In this document: positions 61,223 to 64,000 of the stretch, in pieces
Numbering within the stretch: the stretch's first letter is position 1
Layout of the letters: every line of letters starts with the position of its first letter
Source: Chryseobacterium sp.
GTDB taxonomy: Bacteria; Bacteroidota; Bacteroidia; Flavobacteriales; Weeksellaceae
Assembly (NCBI GenBank): GCA_031277615.1
Contig: JAITMC010000018.1
Span: 124,001 to 188,000 of the forward strand
DNA: 64,000 bases
Reading direction: 5' to 3'
The notes under the pieces: generated by a model
What the model was told of the DNA's origin: nothing
The model's database searches: none
The model's input: only the letters and a program-made list of their open reading frames with translations
Position numbers and translations under genes: made by a program

Positions 61223-61298
61223 TTTTTCTCTCGCAGGCTTTGCAGATTACACAGATGGTTGTGGTTTATCAGTAATCTGCCGGTCTGTGGGAGAAAAA
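61223..61298. repeat. CGCAG-type hairpin repeat 1
   Basis: TTTTTCTCTCGCAGG... and ...CTGTGGGAGAAAAA form a long imperfect stem enclosing GCAGATTA / TAATCTGC. Related to the repeats at 39.1-39.7 kb. Confidence 0.75.
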
Positions 61299-61332
61299 TT
61301 CAAAAATTGAAAGATCTTTTATGTTAATATTT

Positions 61333-61410
61333 TTATTCTTCACGCAGATTCGGCAAGTAACGAATATGGTTGTGGTTTCATCAGTGATAGGCTGGTCTGC
61401 GGAAGAATAA
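61333..61410. repeat. CGCAG-type hairpin repeat 2
   Basis: TTATTCTTCACGCAGA / TCTGCGGAAGAATAA arms; the loop shares TATGGTTGTGGTTT with repeat 1. Confidence 0.72.
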
Positions 61411-61498
61411 ATTTTCAATCTAATTAAAAAAAACCATGATAGTACTCATTTTCAACGTATTCATTGAGAGCCTTAAATTCTTTATGCTATAATTTTTT

Positions 61499-61551
61499 AT
61501 TCTTCCCGCAAATCCGGCACCTGTATACAATCTGCTGATTTGCGGGAGAAT
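61499..61551. repeat. CGCAG-type hairpin repeat 3
   Basis: ATTCTTCCCGCAAATC / GATTTGCGGGAGAAT stem, followed by a run of six T. Confidence 0.78.
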
Positions 61552-61890
61552 CTTTTTTAGGGATAAATATTAAAATAAGATCCTGAGTACCCATCCGCTT
61601 CATTGAATCAACTTCGTTGATTCCATTCTTTGCCTCCTTAAATTAACATTGCCTAACCATCATCTTTACCTTTCCAAAAAACTTCAGAATACAACTCAGA
61701 GGATTGAGACTGAAACATTCTTCTGTTCAGATTAATTAAGATTTTAATTAGTTTCCAGCTTTGAGCATGAGCCTTCAAATCAGCAAAAAATGAAACCTTA
61801 TTTTTAATCGCAAAGGCAGACAGGGACGGATTAAGCGCAAAAAGTTGGGGGCTAGGCAAGAGTTTAGTTAATCTCAAAAGAAAAGATGCT

Positions 61891-62125
61891 TTATCCTTTA
61901 CTCTTCTTAGCTGCATTCTGAAGTTTTACAATCTTACCTTTTAATGGATAATCATCTAACGTAATTCCAGGTAAAAAGCCTTTGGACTCTAATAATCTAT
62001 CAGCGAAATCCTGTAGAATATTACTTTTTTCTTCAAAATAGATATGAAGCTGCTTGGTTTATATCAAAGTACTCTACTAAAAATTCCAGCAGTAATAATT
62101 TAAGAAGTTCAAGGTCGCTTATCAT
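61891..62125 (-). pseudogene. ISAon1-family transposase N-terminal remnant
   Basis: On the minus strand an ATG at 62125 begins MISDLELLKLLLLEFLVEYF, matching the N-terminal region protein of ISAon1-family elements. A frameshift after about 28 codons (near 62045) moves it to another frame, which continues HIYFEEKSNILQDF, LLESKGFLPGITLDDYPLKG and ends at 61891. The rest of the transposase is missing. No terminal repeats seen. A dead insertion-sequence fragment. Confidence 0.65.
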
Positions 62126-62292
62126 AAAATAAAGATACTTCAACTTAACATCCCCTCCCCAAGTTTTGAGACTGATCTCTTGTCAGAGTCTGTAAGGAAT
62201 CATTTGAGTTTTTTTAAATTAAAATAACACTTTTGTGGTATTTTGAATAAAATTATAAAGTAATAATTTTATTTGATATAAAAATTACAACC

Positions 62293-64000
62293 ATGAATAA
62301 GAGAGAATTTTTAAAAAGCTCAATGAGTTTGACATTGGGAGCTTTGTTTTTTCCTAAGCTATTATTGTCAGGCAAAAATAGTGGTGAAAACCAACTGCAT
62401 AATAATAGTACATCTCTGACTAATGATGGTATTTTCGGAATTCCTCTAATTAAAACCATTGATGCAAACAATATTTTTATACAAACCTATAGCTTTAATG
62501 TAAACGGAAGTTTTTTTAAAGGACTTTCAAAAAATTTATTTATACTCTGTCATGATCTTATTTTGAATGAAAATATTGAAATTATAGAAGGAAGAAATAT
62601 TCATATTACATGTGTGAATTTGATTGCCAATAGGGATATTTCAATAGTTGCTAAAGGAACTGATGGAGAGTCTGCTGCTAAGGAATTTAATGCACAGAAA
62701 ACAGGAGAGAATGGTGCGGATGGTGACAACATAATTTCGTTATCCAATCCTTACAAGATCTCTGGTGGGCAGGGAGGGAATATAACAATTAACTACTCTT
62801 GTTTAAATTCCGATTACAAGATTATAATCAGTTCATTGGGAGGCTCTGGAGGAAAAGGTGAAGATGGCGGAGATGGCTATATGGGTGAACGAGGAGATAT
62901 TGGCGGAGATGCTCCTAGTGGTGGAATTCCTGAAAAGGGGAAAAACGGGAAAAATGGGGGAAAAGGAGGGAATGGAGCTATTGGGGGTAACGGAGGAGAT
63001 GGCGGGAATTTAAAACTAAATAGGTTTGTAATAAAGCAGCCCGAAGATCCTCTTAATTGTGTACAGGACTCTAGTTTTATTGTAAGCGCAGTTGGTGGTT
63101 TGGCAGGCGCAGGAGGAAACGGAGGTCAGGGTGGGGATGGAGGGCCGGGAGGAATAGGTGGCAGAGAGGGAGATTGGAATTTTCGTGGCCGAAATTCTGA
63201 TCGGCAATATTGGGAGCTAGGCAACCGTCGGGCTGATGTTGGAAAACAAGGACTAAAAGGAAATAATGGCAGCAAGGGTGTCAGTGGATCCGCAGGCAAA
63301 AATGGAAGTATACTGCGCAGGAAAATTACCATAAATGAACTAAGTGCTGATTTAACAATTCCGTATCTAAAACTCTTAATGTTAAAAGCGGAAAGTCTTT
63401 ACATTAATAATCATGCAGCAGAATCAGTACGTTTATTGATGCTGGTATCACAAGTAAATATAGAATTATTAGACAACCCTGTCAATAATCTCTATGTTTC
63501 CCTATCCAAATTTTCGTTTAATGACAAGGATGAGATAACACAGCTCGTTCAGAAGGCTAATAATTATTTGATGCGGATAGAGCTATCCCTTGACTATTGG
63601 GGGAAATCTTTAAATTACGTCCCGAGGATTAGGAAAGACTATCTGAAAAATGAGATAAGTGCCCTAATTCCGATGGCTATCTCATTTGAGCAAATGGTTA
63701 ATCATTTTTATGGCAAAGAAATATTGAATACGCAAGATCTTGAGAATATAAAAGAAGTGCAGCAATCTAACCAAAATTCACTGCTCAGATTAAATAGTGA
63801 ATTTGCACAAAAAAAGCAATTTACCTTTTTTATCCTGCAAAATCAAATAAAGGAATTAAATGAAGATATTGAAAGGAGAATACAGATTTTGGAAAAAGCA
63901 GACAAAAAATTCAAAGATGCTATCAAAGCACAGAATAAAAAAAAATGTGGCTTTACGGAGGTAATTAGTGCAGTGCAGGTTATTGTCTCAATTGGTACAG
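62293..64000 (+). CDS. Glycine-rich collagen-like protein (partial, runs off the end)
   Basis: At least 569 aa, open at the window end. The N-terminus MNKREFLKSSMSLTLGALFF looks like a signal peptide. Then a beta region (about 40-145), a Gly-rich collagen-like part (about 175-345) with repeated GGxGGxG, GKNGKNGGKGGNGAI and GKQGLKGNNGSKGVSGSAG, and an alpha-helical region from about 350 with long coiled-coil stretches (QNQIKELNEDIERRIQILEKADKKFKDA) ending VISAVQVIVSIGT. The helical part is reminiscent of helical pore-forming or fibre-forming proteins; this is only a resemblance. No promoter box stood out. Confidence 0.8.
   Translation, partial: MNKREFLKSSMSLTLGALFFPKLLLSGKNSGENQLHNNSTSLTNDGIFGIPLIKTIDANNIFIQTYSFNVNGSFFKGLSKNLFILCHDLILNENIEIIEGRNIHITCVNLIANRDISIVAKGTDGESAAKEFNAQKTGENGADGDNIISLSNPYKISGGQGGNITINYSCLNSDYKIIISSLGGSGGKGEDGGDGYMGERGDIGGDAPSGGIPEKGKNGKNGGKGGNGAIGGNGGDGGNLKLNRFVIKQPEDPLNCVQDSSFIVSAVGGLAGAGGNGGQGGDGGPGGIGGREGDWNFRGRNSDRQYWELGNRRADVGKQGLKGNNGSKGVSGSAGKNGSILRRKITINELSADLTIPYLKLLMLKAESLYINNHAAESVRLLMLVSQVNIELLDNPVNNLYVSLSKFSFNDKDEITQLVQKANNYLMRIELSLDYWGKSLNYVPRIRKDYLKNEISALIPMAISFEQMVNHFYGKEILNTQDLENIKEVQQSNQNSLLRLNSEFAQKKQFTFFILQNQIKELNEDIERRIQILEKADKKFKDAIKAQNKKKCGFTEVISAVQVIVSIGT

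Larger units (their letters stand above)
61205..62292. other. Gene-poor region with hairpin repeats and a transposase remnant
   Basis: About 1.1 kb. 61223-61551 holds three hairpin repeats. 61891-62125 (minus) holds an ISAon1-type transposase fragment. The remaining sequence shows no reliable gene. Confidence 0.7.

Noticed and set aside
61205-61560. CRISPR-like array made of the three hairpin repeats
   Set aside because: The units differ in sequence and spacing, are inverted repeats, and no cas genes are nearby.
61653-61916. 87-codon minus-strand ORF overlapping the transposase remnant
   Set aside because: Its first residues are the remnant's tail read in another frame, and the rest shows no domain, signal or operon context. 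I treat it as non-coding debris.

Overview
The window reads as a chromosomal segment of a Chryseobacterium-like member of the Flavobacteriales (Bacteroidota). This is inferred from T9SS C-terminal sorting domains on two secreted proteins, Bacteroidota-type -7 boxes (TAnnTTTG) ahead of many genes, weak Shine-Dalgarno sequences, bacillithiol-associated proteins, a moderately low G+C content and flavobacterial families such as the SatD/DUF3307 pair. No rRNA, tRNA, CRISPR array or intact transposase was seen.

Layout. 0-8 kb: a TNT-like lipoprotein, a large secreted M12B-like metalloprotease, a DinB protein, an acyl-CoA dehydrogenase and a secreted endonuclease I. 8-12 kb: SatD regulator with DUF3307, then purC and purF. 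12-17 kb: three tandem paralogous outer-membrane beta-barrel genes, interrupted by a DUF262/DUF1524 (GmrSD-like) gene that lies between two identical 21-bp hairpins, plus what looks like the scar of a fourth barrel gene. 17-24.5 kb: aroB, an Rsu-type pseudouridine synthase, nicotinamidase, a bacillithiol-linked four-gene operon, and a MocR regulator divergent from an EamA exporter. 24.6-37 kb: a stress island (two Crp/Fnr regulators, KGG protein, YciF-like ferritin fold, large catalase with C-terminal DJ-1 domain, zinc alcohol dehydrogenase, PncC-like protein, two SDRs, FAD-Rieske oxidoreductase, DUF6766). 37-39 kb: AraC regulator divergent from a secreted flavodoxin-RidA fusion, then a duplicated 261-bp intergenic repeat. 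39.7-46.1 kb: a second MocR regulator divergent from a biotin operon (diiron protein, bioF, bioD, bioB, a 31-codon ORF, bioA). 46.2-61.2 kb: a DUF421 protein, a LytTR response regulator with a TPR-bearing histidine kinase, and about fifteen small membrane or exported proteins. 61.2-62.3 kb: hairpin repeats and a decayed ISAon1-type transposase fragment. From 62.3 kb: a glycine-rich collagen-like protein that runs off the end.

Most notable reading. Five promoters in the 47-59 kb region carry a pair of CGRATTGTAAAY-like boxes 20-21 bp apart, ending 27-28 bp before a -7 box. One is ahead of the LytTR regulator itself and four are ahead of the downstream gene groups. This is strong internal evidence for a self-contained LytTR regulon of largely uncharacterised envelope proteins. 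Separately, both MocR-divergent regions share AAAACTGGTAC exactly 23 bp before an identical TAATTTTG box, one serving the EamA exporter and one the biotin operon. The biotin operon begins with a four-helix diiron-type protein carrying a full set of E/ExxH ligands and has no bioC or bioH nearby, which makes that protein a candidate for a non-canonical pimelate-forming step.
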